Notes: generated by a model not told the origin, from the letters alone. Positions 1 to 8,128 are shown, counted from the stretch's first letter. The stretch is 10,301 bases of DNA from Deltaproteobacteria bacterium (GCA_003646995.1 QMLZ01000090.1:1-10301); one strand, 5' to 3'. Numbers and translations: made by a program.

Positions 1-11
1 ACCTGACCCAT
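1..11 (-). CDS. Possible start of a divergent gene running off the left edge (partial)
   Basis: On the minus strand an ATG at 11-9 is followed by Gly-Gln and then the window ends. It is preceded by GAGGAG about 8 bases upstream, a good Shine-Dalgarno match and spacing. Only three codons are visible, so no product can be named. The reading rests solely on the ribosome site and on the gene-free 263 bases between here and the rightward flavoprotein gene, which would suit a divergent promoter region. It may be chance. Confidence 0.25.
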
Positions 12-38
12 GGCTACGCTCCTCATATACAATAGATG

Positions 39-59
39 TTGTTGCCCGAAAGGCGACAA
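39..59. other. Small stem-loop in the left intergenic region
   Basis: The arms TTGTTGCC (39-46) and GGCGACAA (52-59) pair over 8 positions, one of them a G-U type pair, around a CGAAA loop. No T-run follows on either strand, so it is not a convincing intrinsic terminator. On the minus strand it would sit in the 5' leader of the possible gene that starts at position 11, where it could affect translation or RNA stability. Its function is not known. Confidence 0.4.
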
Positions 60-102
60 GTTGTATCAACCTATTAATCTCATATTCCTTTTTTCAAGAT
101 TC

Positions 103-233
103 ATCAAGGGAATTTCAATTAAGATGGGTCAAACATTAATTTTGAACTTATAACTTTTTGATATTATGGGTTAACTTTTCCTAAAGGTATTATTTTGCGC
201 ACCAGTGGCCTTGACATATTGATCAAGGGAATT
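103..233. repeat. Exact 12-bp direct repeat ATCAAGGGAATT
   Basis: ATCAAGGGAATT occurs at 103-114 and again at 222-233, the two starts being 119 bases apart, in the AT-rich region before the flavoprotein gene. The right-hand copy overlaps the self-complementary octamer TTGATCAA (219-226), and a related TGATCAA lies at 248-254. The repeats could be binding sites for an unknown regulator of the flavoprotein gene or of a divergent gene. The match is seen directly; the role is inference. Confidence 0.45.
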
Positions 234-248
234 AGCGTTGTGTTAAAT
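219..248 (+). promoter_or_regulatory. Weak candidate promoter for the flavoprotein gene
   Basis: TTGATC (219-224) and TTAAAT (243-248), separated by 18 bases, each match the sigma-70 boxes at 4 of 6 positions. A perfect TTGACA lies at 211-216, but no good -10 follows it at 16-18 bases. The candidate overlaps the TGATCAA and ATCAAGGGAATT repeats, so it may be regulated there. The true start site cannot be fixed from sequence. Confidence 0.25.
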
Positions 249-274
249 GATCAAATACTACGGGAGGGACGTAA

Positions 275-1618
275 ATGGAAAAACGCGACGTGGTAATTAT
301 AGGTGGTGGCCCCGCTGGGCGGGTTATAGTGCATGCGCTTCATTCTGCTGATCCAAGTTTGACTGTTACTCTCATCAAGGACGAAAAAATCAATGTTAAC
401 CGATGCGCCGTGCCTTACGGCATTTCAGAGAAGTATCCCATAGAAAAGTTCCAGATACCAAACACCCTTGTGACGGATTTCGGGGCGGAGCTCGTGATCG
501 ACCGGGTTACAAGAATTGATGCTCGAAACAGGCGAGTTCAGACCCGGGACGGAAAGGTCTTCGAATACGGCAATCTTGTGCTGGCCACTGGCTCCCGGCC
601 TCTTGTTCCAAAAATTCCCGGTGTTGATTCGGAACTGATAACCCCTGTGCGCTATCTCAGTGATCTTGATCGGCTGAGGAAGTTCGCTTCAAAGGGGAAA
701 AGGGCGGTTGTTGTAGGAGGTGGATACATTGGCGTAGAAATAGCAGTGGAGCTGAGGGAAATGGGGCTGGATGTGGGGATTGTGGAGATGCTTCCTAAGG
801 TATTGATGGCAACCACAGAGCCTGAATTCGTAGATCCCCTGGAGCAACTGCTCAAGGATCACGGGGTAAAACTTTTCATGGGGAAAAAGGTGGTCTCTTT
901 TGAGCAACGCTCCGCAGACGAGATCGTTATAAATTTGGACGGAGACGAATCCATAACAGCGGATTTTGTAGTCCTGTCCGTAGGAGTCATACTGAATACA
1001 GAACTTGCTGCAGAGGCAGGCCTTGAGGTGAGCCCCTTGGGTATCAAAACCGATGAATACCTGCGAACTTCTGACGAGCACATATACGCGAGCGGGGACT
1101 GCGTTGAAAAGCGCTCGTTTATTACCGGCAAGCCATGCCGGGGTGAGTTTGGAACTAATGCTGTTTTCATGTCCAGGGTGGTTGCCCAAAACATACTTGG
1201 AAATCGCAAGAAGTTCCCCGGAGTTATCAATGCCAGTGCCACCACTGTGTTCGGCTGGGGATTGGGCCAGGCCGGACTCACGGAAAAGATGGCCCAAGAG
1301 GAAGGCCTGAAGGTGGTTTCTGGAACATCAAAGGTGCCGGATAAATACCCGATGCTTGAGGATGTGGCCCCTATTACCACCAAACTTCTTTTTGATTCCG
1401 AGACAAGGAAACTTATTGGAGGTGGGGTGCTGAGGAAGGGGTTTGGAGCGGCTCAAAGCAGTGATTTCATATCACTGGCAATACAGCTTGGTGCCACAAT
1501 AGAGGACATATTGAACTATCAGTATGCAACGCACCCTGAGCAGGCTGCAAAACCATCGGATAATTCCTACACATTTGCAGCAAGGGATGCCGCCAACAAG
1601 TTGAAGGCCCAGGCCTAA
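275..1618 (+). CDS. FAD-dependent pyridine nucleotide-disulfide oxidoreductase (CoA-disulfide reductase / NADH oxidase-like)
   Basis: This 447-residue protein is a class of cytoplasmic flavoprotein that passes electrons from NAD(P)H through FAD to a disulfide, a persulfide or oxygen. The N-terminal FAD-binding fold shows GGGPAG at residues 10-15. A Cys at residue 44 within NRCAVPYG sits where CoA-disulfide reductases and NADH oxidases carry their single redox cysteine. The NAD(P)-binding fold has VVVGGGYIG near 145-153, the second FAD motif is YASGDC at 271-276, and the dimerization domain fills the C-terminal 130 residues, ending near ATHPEQ. Length is normal for the family. The start is supported by GGGAGGG at 262-268, about 7 bases upstream. 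It stands alone, convergent with the transport operon. The substrate (CoA disulfide, polysulfide, O2 or other) cannot be decided from sequence. Confidence 0.85.
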   Translation: MEKRDVVIIGGGPAGRVIVHALHSADPSLTVTLIKDEKINVNRCAVPYGISEKYPIEKFQIPNTLVTDFGAELVIDRVTRIDARNRRVQTRDGKVFEYGNLVLATGSRPLVPKIPGVDSELITPVRYLSDLDRLRKFASKGKRAVVVGGGYIGVEIAVELREMGLDVGIVEMLPKVLMATTEPEFVDPLEQLLKDHGVKLFMGKKVVSFEQRSADEIVINLDGDESITADFVVLSVGVILNTELAAEAGLEVSPLGIKTDEYLRTSDEHIYASGDCVEKRSFITGKPCRGEFGTNAVFMSRVVAQNILGNRKKFPGVINASATTVFGWGLGQAGLTEKMAQEEGLKVVSGTSKVPDKYPMLEDVAPITTKLLFDSETRKLIGGGVLRKGFGAAQSSDFISLAIQLGATIEDILNYQYATHPEQAAKPSDNSYTFAARDAANKLKAQA

Positions 1619-1697
1619 TCGGGAAAGCTAAACAAGGCCGGGTCTTCTCTTCATGGACGCGACAAGAGGCCAAGGGAACAGCAGCGGGGGCAAGGGA
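1619..1697. other. Convergent intergenic gap without a clear terminator
   Basis: These 79 bases separate the 3' ends of the flavoprotein gene (+) and the last gene of the transport operon (-). A short CTCTT/AAGAG pairing is present, but no GC-rich stem followed by a T-run is seen on either strand. Transcription may end by a Rho-type mechanism or run into the opposing gene. Confidence 0.4.
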
Positions 1698-2546
1698 TTA
1701 TCTGTGCAAGAGCAATGAAATAATCGAGTTCATTACCTCCCAGCCCTCTGGATTGGGGTGTAACTGACAATCGCTGAAAGAAACTTCTGGATGCACCCCT
1801 GATAGAAAGACCCTGCCTTTATGGTATGGGAAAAATATCATTGCTGGGAGCTCTCTTTTACTTTTGGGAAGAACATAGGTTGCTGCTGTCTTGACCTTTC
1901 CATGTTTCTTGGAAGGGGTTAGTGTGAACCACGGCCCACCATAATAAAGCATGCTGATGTGGTTGCGCCCGACGTGAAGCAGGTTGGTATCTACCTTTAT
2001 TACCACCATCTCCGCGCCTTTCTTTATGCCTGAACCGCAACCGGTAGGGGATGTCCAGGGCTTTAGTCCTGGCACAACCCCCCTCCCTGTGCCACCAAAC
2101 AGGTTCAAGGGATAGTCATATGTTTCCTCAAAGGCATGGGGCCCTGGCCTCCAGGTTATAACATCGCAAGCAAAGTAGGCGCCTGCGCAAATGCCGAGAA
2201 ACCCCCCACCCTTGCCCACGAAGGCGCGGATGTTCTTGAACCCAGGAGGCCTGATATTAACATTATATGTAGCGGCCCAGCCTCCCGGAACCAGCAGGAT
2301 TTTAAAACCATCGCCAAGAATCTCTCCATTGTTGATTTCCTCGGGCCATATGTCGCGGTAGGTATAGCCATATTTTTTTAACATGGCCTTGATTGCGACA
2401 AGCCCTTGCCGCCATACGCCCTTGTTCTCAGAGAATGTGTCATTATAAATACCCACGTCTTGGCGCTCAGACCCAATGGAAAAACCAGCAAGGTAGGATA
2501 AGAGGAATAAGACAACGACTATTAAGTTGGCCAAGCGGATTAGCAT
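1698..2546 (-). CDS. Exported BPL-N / class I glutamine amidotransferase-like protein
   Basis: This 282-residue protein resembles the biotin-protein-ligase N-terminal (BPL-N) family, which has the class I amidotransferase fold. Residues 1-27 form a signal peptide or membrane anchor (Arg4, hydrophobic core 6-22, then GFSIGS), so the enzyme probably acts in the periplasm. VPGGW at 86-90 forms the oxyanion-type turn. The nucleophile elbow GICAGAY puts Cys at 120, YYGGP lies at 201-205, and VHPE gives His252 and Glu254, so a full Cys-His-Glu triad is present. It starts 12 bases after the OppF-type gene and in the same reading frame. It has no good Shine-Dalgarno, which suggests translational coupling. 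The in-frame TGA just upstream rules out a longer start. Reaction and substrate are unknown; an amidase or peptidase role near the importer is inference. Confidence 0.75.
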   Translation of the reverse strand: MLIRLANLIVVVLFLLSYLAGFSIGSERQDVGIYNDTFSENKGVWRQGLVAIKAMLKKYGYTYRDIWPEEINNGEILGDGFKILLVPGGWAATYNVNIRPPGFKNIRAFVGKGGGFLGICAGAYFACDVITWRPGPHAFEETYDYPLNLFGGTGRGVVPGLKPWTSPTGCGSGIKKGAEMVVIKVDTNLLHVGRNHISMLYYGGPWFTLTPSKKHGKVKTAATYVLPKSKRELPAMIFFPYHKGRVFLSGVHPEVSFSDCQLHPNPEGWEVMNSIISLLLHR

Positions 2547-2558
2547 AGCAGTCTTTTG

Positions 2559-3527
2559 TCACAAGGCATGGCAGGCCACAAGGTGCTCGGGCTCCACCTG
2601 CTTCAGCTCAGGGATTCGCAGGCTGCAGACAGCCTCGGCCACTGGGCACCGAGTGCGGAACGCGCATCCAGAGGGAGGTTCAACGGGACTAGGGATATCA
2701 CCTTGTAGCAGGTTTCCTTTAACCTCAGCTCTGGGGTCCGGTACCGGGATGGCGGAAAGCAGTGCCTTTGTGTATGGGTGCTGAGGATTATTGTAAATGT
2801 TGCCTGCTGGGGCTATTTCGACAATTCTTCCTAGGTACATGATCGCCACCCGGGTTGAAATGTGTTCCACCACTGCAAGGTCGTGGGATATGAAGAGATA
2901 TGAAATCTCCAGTTCTTCCTGTAGCCTTACCATAAGATTGATAATCTGGGCCTGGATTGAAACATCAAGGGCGGAGACGGGTTCGTCGGCTACGATCAAT
3001 TTGGGATTTAGGGTAAGCACGCGGGCTATTCCAATGCGCTGACGTTGTCCCCCGCTAAACTCATGGGGGAATCGGTACATGTAGTCAGGCTCCAGGCCGA
3101 CCTTTTCTAAGACTGAGGCCACCAGGGCCTGCCTATCTGCCTTCTTGTCACATATACCGTGTACAATAAGCGGTTCTTCGACTATGTCTCCAACGGTCAT
3201 CCGAGGATTAAGCGATGCAAAAGGGTCCTGGAAAATCATTTGGGCTGACCTTCTGAACGCTTTGAGACCCTTGCTGTCAAGCCGTGAAACGTCCGAACCC
3301 TCAAACAGTATTGTCCCAGCGCTTGGTTCAATAAGTCGCAATATGGACCGTCCAGTTGTAGTTTTCCCGCAACCTGATTCGCCCACAAGGCCAAGGGTTT
3401 CGCCCTTTTTCAAATCAAAACTGACTCCATTTACTGCATAGAGGTATCTTCTTTTTTGGAATAGACCTGTCCTCTTGAGAGGGAATCTGGTTTCAAGATT
3501 CTTTACCTGCAAGAGCATATGATCCAT
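2559..3527 (-). CDS. Dipeptide/oligopeptide ABC transporter ATP-binding protein, OppF/DppF type
   Basis: This is the second of two ATPases that power the peptide-type importer from the cytoplasmic face of the inner membrane. The 322 residues contain Walker A GESGCGKT (49-56), the Q-loop Gln100 in IFQDP, signature FSGGQ (157-161), Walker B LIVADE (177-182) and the H-loop His215. The C-terminal oligopeptide-transporter extension has [10 protein letters not shown] (247-256) and four cysteines (288, 294, 301, 319) in the CAFRTRCP...C...VACH pattern, which in some relatives ligates an iron-sulfur cluster. The start at 3527 has AGGAAG upstream, overlapping the previous gene's TAG stop; Met4 is an alternative start. 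It lies 10 bases after the OppD-type gene. OppF/DppF identity rests on gene order and domain pattern. Confidence 0.9.
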   Translation of the reverse strand: MDHMLLQVKNLETRFPLKRTGLFQKRRYLYAVNGVSFDLKKGETLGLVGESGCGKTTTGRSILRLIEPSAGTILFEGSDVSRLDSKGLKAFRRSAQMIFQDPFASLNPRMTVGDIVEEPLIVHGICDKKADRQALVASVLEKVGLEPDYMYRFPHEFSGGQRQRIGIARVLTLNPKLIVADEPVSALDVSIQAQIINLMVRLQEELEISYLFISHDLAVVEHISTRVAIMYLGRIVEIAPAGNIYNNPQHPYTKALLSAIPVPDPRAEVKGNLLQGDIPSPVEPPSGCAFRTRCPVAEAVCSLRIPELKQVEPEHLVACHAL

Positions 3528-3537
3528 ATCCTTCTTC

Positions 3538-4509
3538 CTACAGATGGCAGGCGACTAGATGCCCTTTCCCAACGTCCCGAAGGGAAGGCCTTTGCCTGCG
3601 GCACTTTTGCGTTGCCTCTGGGCAGCGCTCTGCAAACTTGCAGCCCTTAATTTCCTTGAAGGGTGGGGGCACAACTCCTTCCAGCTCATTTAGAAATTTC
3701 TTCTTTTCCCCTAGCCGAGGAACCGATTTCATGAGAGCCAGTGTGTATGGATGAGCGGGATTGTCAAAAATTGAGAACACGTCAGCCTCTTCCACTTTTT
3801 CCCCGGCATATATGACCACAACCCTTTGAGCGCTGTTGGCGATGATTCCCAGATCGTGGGTTATAAGGATCATGGCCATTCCTGACCTTCTCTTGAGGCG
3901 GAGCATTAAATCTAGGATCCCCGCCTGGATGGTTACATCAAGGGCGGTTGTCGGCTCGTCGGCAATGAGCAGTCTGGGATTGCAGCCCAAGGCCATGGCA
4001 ATCATAACCCTCTGACGCATACCTCCACTCAGCTGATGGGGGTACTGTTTCATGATTCTTAGGGGGGAAGGAATTTCGCAGGCCTCAAGCATTTCAATGG
4101 CTCGCTTCTCTGCCTCTTTCTTCGAAAGTTTTTCATGTAACGTGAATACCCTGGATAGTTGGAAACCGATGGTAAACACCGGGTTAAAAGATGTCATTGG
4201 ATCCTGGAATACCATTGATATCTGTTTTCCCCTGATTGCCCTCATCTTTTTTAGGGGAAGGCGCAGCAGATCCTCTCCCATAAACAGAATCCGCCCGGAT
4301 GAGATATTTCCAGGAGGTATGGGGATCAACCGCAGCACAGAGAGGGCGGCCACACTCTTACCACAGCCTGATTCGCCTACAACCCCTAAGGTTTCGCCTG
4401 GAAACACATGGTAACTCAGGTGATCAACAGCCCTGGCCCTTCCTTCTGGCACAAGAAACTCTGTACTGAGGTCTTCTATTTTTAGGATTGGTTCGCTAAT
4501 GTTCGCCAT
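3538..4509 (-). CDS. Dipeptide/oligopeptide ABC transporter ATP-binding protein, OppD/DppD type
   Basis: This is the first ATPase of the importer, pairing with the OppF-type subunit under the two permeases. The start at 4509 gives 323 residues beginning MANISEP and has AGGT 5 bases upstream. A longer open frame back to 4659 exists, but its first 50 residues are not ABC-like and overlap the permease gene. Visible motifs are Walker A GESGCGKS (45-52), Gln102 in VFQDP, signature LSGGM (160-164), Walker B LLIADE (180-185) and His218. The C-terminal extension includes [10 protein letters not shown] (250-259) and cysteines 290, 296, 303 and 321, the possible Fe-S-binding set of this family. The gap from the permease stop is 26 bases and the gap to the next ATPase is 10, fitting one tightly packed transcript. 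Confidence 0.9.
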   Translation of the reverse strand: MANISEPILKIEDLSTEFLVPEGRARAVDHLSYHVFPGETLGVVGESGCGKSVAALSVLRLIPIPPGNISSGRILFMGEDLLRLPLKKMRAIRGKQISMVFQDPMTSFNPVFTIGFQLSRVFTLHEKLSKKEAEKRAIEMLEACEIPSPLRIMKQYPHQLSGGMRQRVMIAMALGCNPRLLIADEPTTALDVTIQAGILDLMLRLKRRSGMAMILITHDLGIIANSAQRVVVIYAGEKVEEADVFSIFDNPAHPYTLALMKSVPRLGEKKKFLNELEGVVPPPFKEIKGCKFAERCPEATQKCRRQRPSLRDVGKGHLVACHL

Positions 4510-4535
4510 CTGACCTGCGGCTTGCCTCCAATAGA

Positions 4536-5411
4536 TTATGCCCGCTGGAACCTCCATCTTATCTTGGGGTCTAGGGCCTCCCTCAAGCCATCTCCCACAA
4601 GGTTGAAGGCCAGCACAGTCACAAAGATAGCGGCTCCTGGGAAGGTAGAGATCCACCACTGTGTTAAAAGAAAAGCCCGACCGTCATTGACCATCACCCC
4701 CCAGTCGGCTGTGGGCGGCTGCGTACCAAGGCCCAAGAATCCAAGGGAGGCCAGGCACAAAATGATGTAGCCCATGTCAAGGGTGCCCTGGACAAAAATG
4801 GGCGAAAGGCAATTGGGCAATATATGCCTAAACATTATTCTTAACCTAGAGGCCCCCACGGCCCTTGCCGATTCCACGAACTGCATCTCTTTTAGAGAGA
4901 TGACCTGGCCCCTTACCAGGCGGGTATACCATGGCCACCATGGTACAGATATAGCGATTAAGGCGTTCAGCAGGCTTGGACCGGTTGAAGCCACAATGGC
5001 AATTGCCAGTAACAAGGAAGGGAACGCGAGTATCATGTCGGCAAACCGCATGATCAGCTCGTCGGTCTTTCCCCCGAAATATCCTGCTATCAGGCCCAAT
5101 GGTGCACCAAAACCTATCACTATTAGTACCACGATGATCGCGGCTTTGAGGGATACTCGAGCTCCGTAAATGATTCGACTCAAAAGATCTCTGCCGAGGT
5201 TGTCAGTACCCATGGGATGTTTCAGGCTGGGGGGTCTTAGTCTTTCTTGAAGGTTAGAAAGCCCCCGTCCCTGCTCGGGATACGGCGCCACGTATGGAGC
5301 GAACAGGGCTAAAAGGAGGAGAATTATAATGATGGCAAGCCCAAAAACCGTCAGCGGGTTTCTTAGGATCAGGCTGAGTGCTTGTGAGTAGTTTCTGGTT
5401 CTGGCTCGCAT
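4536..5411 (-). CDS. Peptide-type ABC transporter permease, DppC/OppC type
   Basis: This inner-membrane permease of 291 residues forms half of the channel. A first membrane segment lies at about 19-42. The family hallmark HPMGTDNLGRDLLSR is at 65-79, with further hydrophobic segments near 88-111, 127-143, 146-163, 210-228 and 255-275. The cytoplasmic coupling loop is near 180-200 (SARAVGASRLRIMFRHILPN), the EAA-type motif that contacts the ATPases. The start is fixed by an in-frame TAA two codons upstream. Its Shine-Dalgarno is poor, a GGGG about 12 bases upstream, so coupling to the preceding permease, 26 bases away, is likely. Length and motif order are ordinary for DppC/OppC. The transported solute cannot be inferred from this subunit. 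Confidence 0.9.
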   Translation of the reverse strand: MRARTRNYSQALSLILRNPLTVFGLAIIIILLLLALFAPYVAPYPEQGRGLSNLQERLRPPSLKHPMGTDNLGRDLLSRIIYGARVSLKAAIIVVLIVIGFGAPLGLIAGYFGGKTDELIMRFADMILAFPSLLLAIAIVASTGPSLLNALIAISVPWWPWYTRLVRGQVISLKEMQFVESARAVGASRLRIMFRHILPNCLSPIFVQGTLDMGYIILCLASLGFLGLGTQPPTADWGVMVNDGRAFLLTQWWISTFPGAAIFVTVLAFNLVGDGLREALDPKIRWRFQRA

Positions 5412-5437
5412 TTGTTATTAACCCCGGGAGTTCTTTC

Positions 5438-6454
5438 TCACTGTATTCTTATTCGCGGGTCCGCGATTGCCAGTAACAGGTCGACCAAGAGGTTTACCAC
5501 GACGTAGAAAAGGGCCATGAGTATGGTCACACCCATTATTACCGGATAATCGTTCAAGAAGATGGCATTGATGGTGTAAGAGCCGAGACCCGGCCAGAAG
5601 AATATCAGTTCGATAAAAAAGGTCCCTGTCAACATAGAGGCAAAGCACAGGCCCGCGGCAGTAAGTGTCGGCCCAATGGCATTCCTTAACGCATGCACAA
5701 AGTGAATTTCAAATTCTGATAACCCTAATGATCTGGCAGTGGTGATGTAATCCTCTCTGAGGACCTCCAACATTGTTGATCTAGTCATTCTCGCTATCAG
5801 CCCCGTGGAATAGGCCCCGAGGGTGATAGCGGGAAGTACCAAGTGGGAAGAAACGCTCCAAAAGGCCTCCCAGTTGCCCGTCAAGGCGGCGTCAATGATA
5901 TTAAACCCCGTAATCTTTTCTATTGGGTGTAGCAAGGCTGTTACCGTATCGATTCTTCCCCCAATAGGCAGAATACCAAGCCATCGGAAAAAGATGATCT
6001 GGAAGATCATACCCAGCCAAAATGAGGGTACAGATACGTTAGCCACAGAAAACAGCCTGATAAAGTGGTCGACAAGTTTGTTTTCCTTTTTGGCCGAGAA
6101 CACACCCAGGGGCACACCCACAAACAACGCGATGGTAATGGCAACGAACATGAGTTCAAGGGAGGCTGGCAGGTGCTCTAGGATGCCCTGGAGCACAGGG
6201 CGATGGGTTCTGAGGGATTCGCCCAAATTCCCTCTGCAAAGGTCTCTCAAGTAATACGCAAACTGAACATACAAAGGTCTGTCAAGCCCCAACTGCTTGC
6301 GGACCAGCTCTACCTGTTCGGGTCTTGCGCGTGGCCCTAGGTACGCGGCGGCGGGATCTCCAGGGACCACGCGGGACAAGGTGAAGGTAACCGCACAAAG
6401 GCCGAACAAGACCACGAGGAGCCATATAAGGCGTTTTAAGACATAACGTAACAT
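5438..6454 (-). CDS. Peptide-type ABC transporter permease, DppB/OppB type
   Basis: This is the partner permease of the importer, with 338 residues. The N-terminal LKRLIWLLVVLFGLCAVTF (6-24) is the first membrane helix, followed by the family motif RVVPGDPA (28-35) and a periplasmic region with QLGLDRPLYVQF (54-65). Further helices are near 99-120, 133-157, 205-222, 261-285 and 304-330. The EAA-type coupling loop is at about 233-259 (REDYITTARSLGLSEFEI). GAGG lies about 6 bases before the ATG. The gene is separated from the binding-protein gene by 108 bases that hold a strong inverted repeat. Everything is typical of DppB/OppB. Confidence 0.9.
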   Translation of the reverse strand: MLRYVLKRLIWLLVVLFGLCAVTFTLSRVVPGDPAAAYLGPRARPEQVELVRKQLGLDRPLYVQFAYYLRDLCRGNLGESLRTHRPVLQGILEHLPASLELMFVAITIALFVGVPLGVFSAKKENKLVDHFIRLFSVANVSVPSFWLGMIFQIIFFRWLGILPIGGRIDTVTALLHPIEKITGFNIIDAALTGNWEAFWSVSSHLVLPAITLGAYSTGLIARMTRSTMLEVLREDYITTARSLGLSEFEIHFVHALRNAIGPTLTAAGLCFASMLTGTFFIELIFFWPGLGSYTINAIFLNDYPVIMGVTILMALFYVVVNLLVDLLLAIADPRIRIQ

Positions 6455-6486
6455 TGAGCCTCAATGAATGCTTGGTGATAATAGTA

Positions 6487-6547
6487 TCTGTCCGCGGCAG
6501 GATAACCCTTAATGTTTGAATTCCAAGGGGACCACACCGCGGACAGA
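6487..6547 (-). other. Long two-stage stem-loop between the binding-protein and permease genes
   Basis: The 11-bp arms at 6487-6497 (TCTGTCCGCGG) and 6537-6547 are perfect reverse complements. Inside them CCCTT (6506-6510) pairs with AAGGG (6525-6529). The structure begins 16 bases after the binding-protein stop codon in the minus-strand transcript. No T-run follows, so it is not a standard terminator. In the malE-malF operon of E. coli, an intergenic stem-loop of this kind protects the upstream message and raises binding protein over permease; the same role is inferred here. Confidence 0.7.
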
Positions 6548-6562
6548 ATAACAAGCGAGCCT

Positions 6563-8128
6563 TTATTCCTTGTACATGTAGTACCAGAACGGTACCCTGG
6601 GATAATTGGGATTTATTATATATCCCTTTAACCTACGGCTCTTAAACACAGGCCTTTGCACATCAGCCAAGAAGATGGAAGGTGCGTCTTCAATAAGTAT
6701 CCTTTGGGCCTTTGAATACAAGGCCTGGGCCTTCTTGGCATCAGGGGTAGAATATGCCTCAAGGATAATCTTGTCGAATTCCGGATTCTTGTAATAGGAA
6801 AAATTCCAATATGGTTTTTTCTCAACATGCCATAGGCTGTAGAGGGTTTCGTAAGGATCGCTAAAAGTGGGCCACCAAAGCAGTGCGGCCATATCCTGGG
6901 CCTTTTCCGGGCCGCCTTTCATGAGATCCCATTGCGCGGTCCAGTTCATAGGCCGGATATCAACTTGAATTCCGATCTTGCCGAATTCCTCCCTTATAAG
7001 GGGTGCAAAGGCCTTCTCCACCGCATTCTCTGATGCATAAGTGAACATTACCTTCTTGTTAATTCCTTTGGAATACCCTGCCTCAGCCATCAGCTTCTTG
7101 GCCTTCTGAAGATCATAAGTGTACTGGGGAAGGTTTTCATCATGGCCGAACTGACCATAAGGAACAGGGCCAACAGCCTGCCTTCCCAGGCCTCCCAACG
7201 CAATTTCTATAATCTTTTTATATGGTGTTGCATAAGAAACGGCCTTACGGATGAGTTTGTTATTGAAAGGGAACTTTGCAGTGTTCAAGTGGATGGCGTA
7301 GTTCATGAAGCTTGGCCCTACCAGGCGCTCGCAGCACTTCTTTGTGTTTAGGATCTTGCTTGATTCTATCGGAATCCGGGTTACTAAATCAGCAACGCCC
7401 GATTCCAGCATCTGCTCGGCCACTGTGGCCTCTTTGACTATCTTAACCACTATACGCTTGAAATGGGGGCCCTTCCATCCTCGCCAGTAGTCGTCAAATC
7501 TTTTGAAGATAATTTCTTCGTCAGGCTTCCAGCTCTCCAGCATGTAGGGACCGCAGCCTGCTTCATGTCCAGCGTCGAACCATTTTCTGTCCTTGTGAAC
7601 GGCCTTTGGGCTTATTATCCAGGCTGCATTGGCAGAGGCTATGATTCTGTCGAATGGAGCAGGTTTCTTAAGAATGAATTTCACTGTATAGTCATCAATG
7701 ACCTTTATTTCTTTTACGGGCGAAAAAATGAAAGAAGCGCCCTTTTTCATTTTAATTGTCCTTTCAATGGAATCCTTCACAGCCTTTGCAGTGAGAATGC
7801 CGCCGTCATGAAATTTAACACCCTTTCTCAGGTAAAATGTCCATTCCAGGCCTTTACTGTCCACTTCCCATCTCGTCGCAAGGCCAGGTTGAAAAGGTTC
7901 TTTGCTCCCCGGCGGGCTCACCCATATCAGGGTTTCATAGATGTTCGGCATGTAGGACGACTCCGTGGAATAGGCTGCGCTGGGGTCCCAGGTTGTAATA
8001 CTGTCAGTAGAGGCGAATACAAGAATGTCCTTCGGGACCTTCGCAGCATTTGCCTGGACGGTGAATAATGAAAGGACGATACTAAGCGCAAATACCACCA
8101 ACAGTGAAACGAGAATTTTTCTGTTCAT
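6563..8128 (-). CDS. Periplasmic solute-binding protein, family 5 (DppA/OppA type)
   Basis: This binding protein captures the solute in the periplasm and delivers it to the permeases. The start at 8128 gives 521 residues. It has a very strong AGGAGGAGG just upstream and is followed at once by a signal peptide (MNRK, hydrophobic 5-22, predicted cleavage after ANA at about residue 28). An open frame extends to 8254, but those 42 residues are not signal-like. No lipobox Cys is present, so the protein is probably soluble and periplasmic. Family 5 features are PGLATRWEVDSKGLEWTFYL (81-100) with RKGVKFHDG after it, and GCGPYMLESW (191-200), where relatives often have GTGPY. The family carries peptides, nickel, glutathione and other compounds, so the ligand is undetermined. 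Stem-loops lie on both sides of this cistron. Confidence 0.9.
   Translation of the reverse strand: MNRKILVSLLVVFALSIVLSLFTVQANAAKVPKDILVFASTDSITTWDPSAAYSTESSYMPNIYETLIWVSPPGSKEPFQPGLATRWEVDSKGLEWTFYLRKGVKFHDGGILTAKAVKDSIERTIKMKKGASFIFSPVKEIKVIDDYTVKFILKKPAPFDRIIASANAAWIISPKAVHKDRKWFDAGHEAGCGPYMLESWKPDEEIIFKRFDDYWRGWKGPHFKRIVVKIVKEATVAEQMLESGVADLVTRIPIESSKILNTKKCCERLVGPSFMNYAIHLNTAKFPFNNKLIRKAVSYATPYKKIIEIALGGLGRQAVGPVPYGQFGHDENLPQYTYDLQKAKKLMAEAGYSKGINKKVMFTYASENAVEKAFAPLIREEFGKIGIQVDIRPMNWTAQWDLMKGGPEKAQDMAALLWWPTFSDPYETLYSLWHVEKKPYWNFSYYKNPEFDKIILEAYSTPDAKKAQALYSKAQRILIEDAPSIFLADVQRPVFKSRRLKGYIINPNYPRVPFWYYMYKE

Noticed and set aside
211..226. TTGAC-N6-ATCAA as an FNR/CRP-type site
   Set aside because: FNR-type sites have a 4-base spacer between the half sites; here it is 6, so the match is not convincing.
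689..1297. 202-residue open frame on the minus strand within the flavoprotein gene
   Set aside because: It lies antisense to a clearly recognised protein, and its translation has no recognisable domain.
4510..4659. 50-residue N-terminal extension of the OppD-type ATPase
   Set aside because: The extension overlaps the permease coding end, has no ABC-family similarity, and a ribosome site supports the start at 4509.
4927..4945. Perfect 8+3+8 inverted repeat inside the DppC-type permease gene
   Set aside because: It arises from repeated CCA and TGG codons for a Pro-Trp-Trp-Pro-Trp stretch in the protein; coding explains it fully.
7463..8068. 201-residue open frame on the plus strand within the binding-protein gene
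   Set aside because: It is a shadow of the well-supported binding-protein coding frame with no family features.
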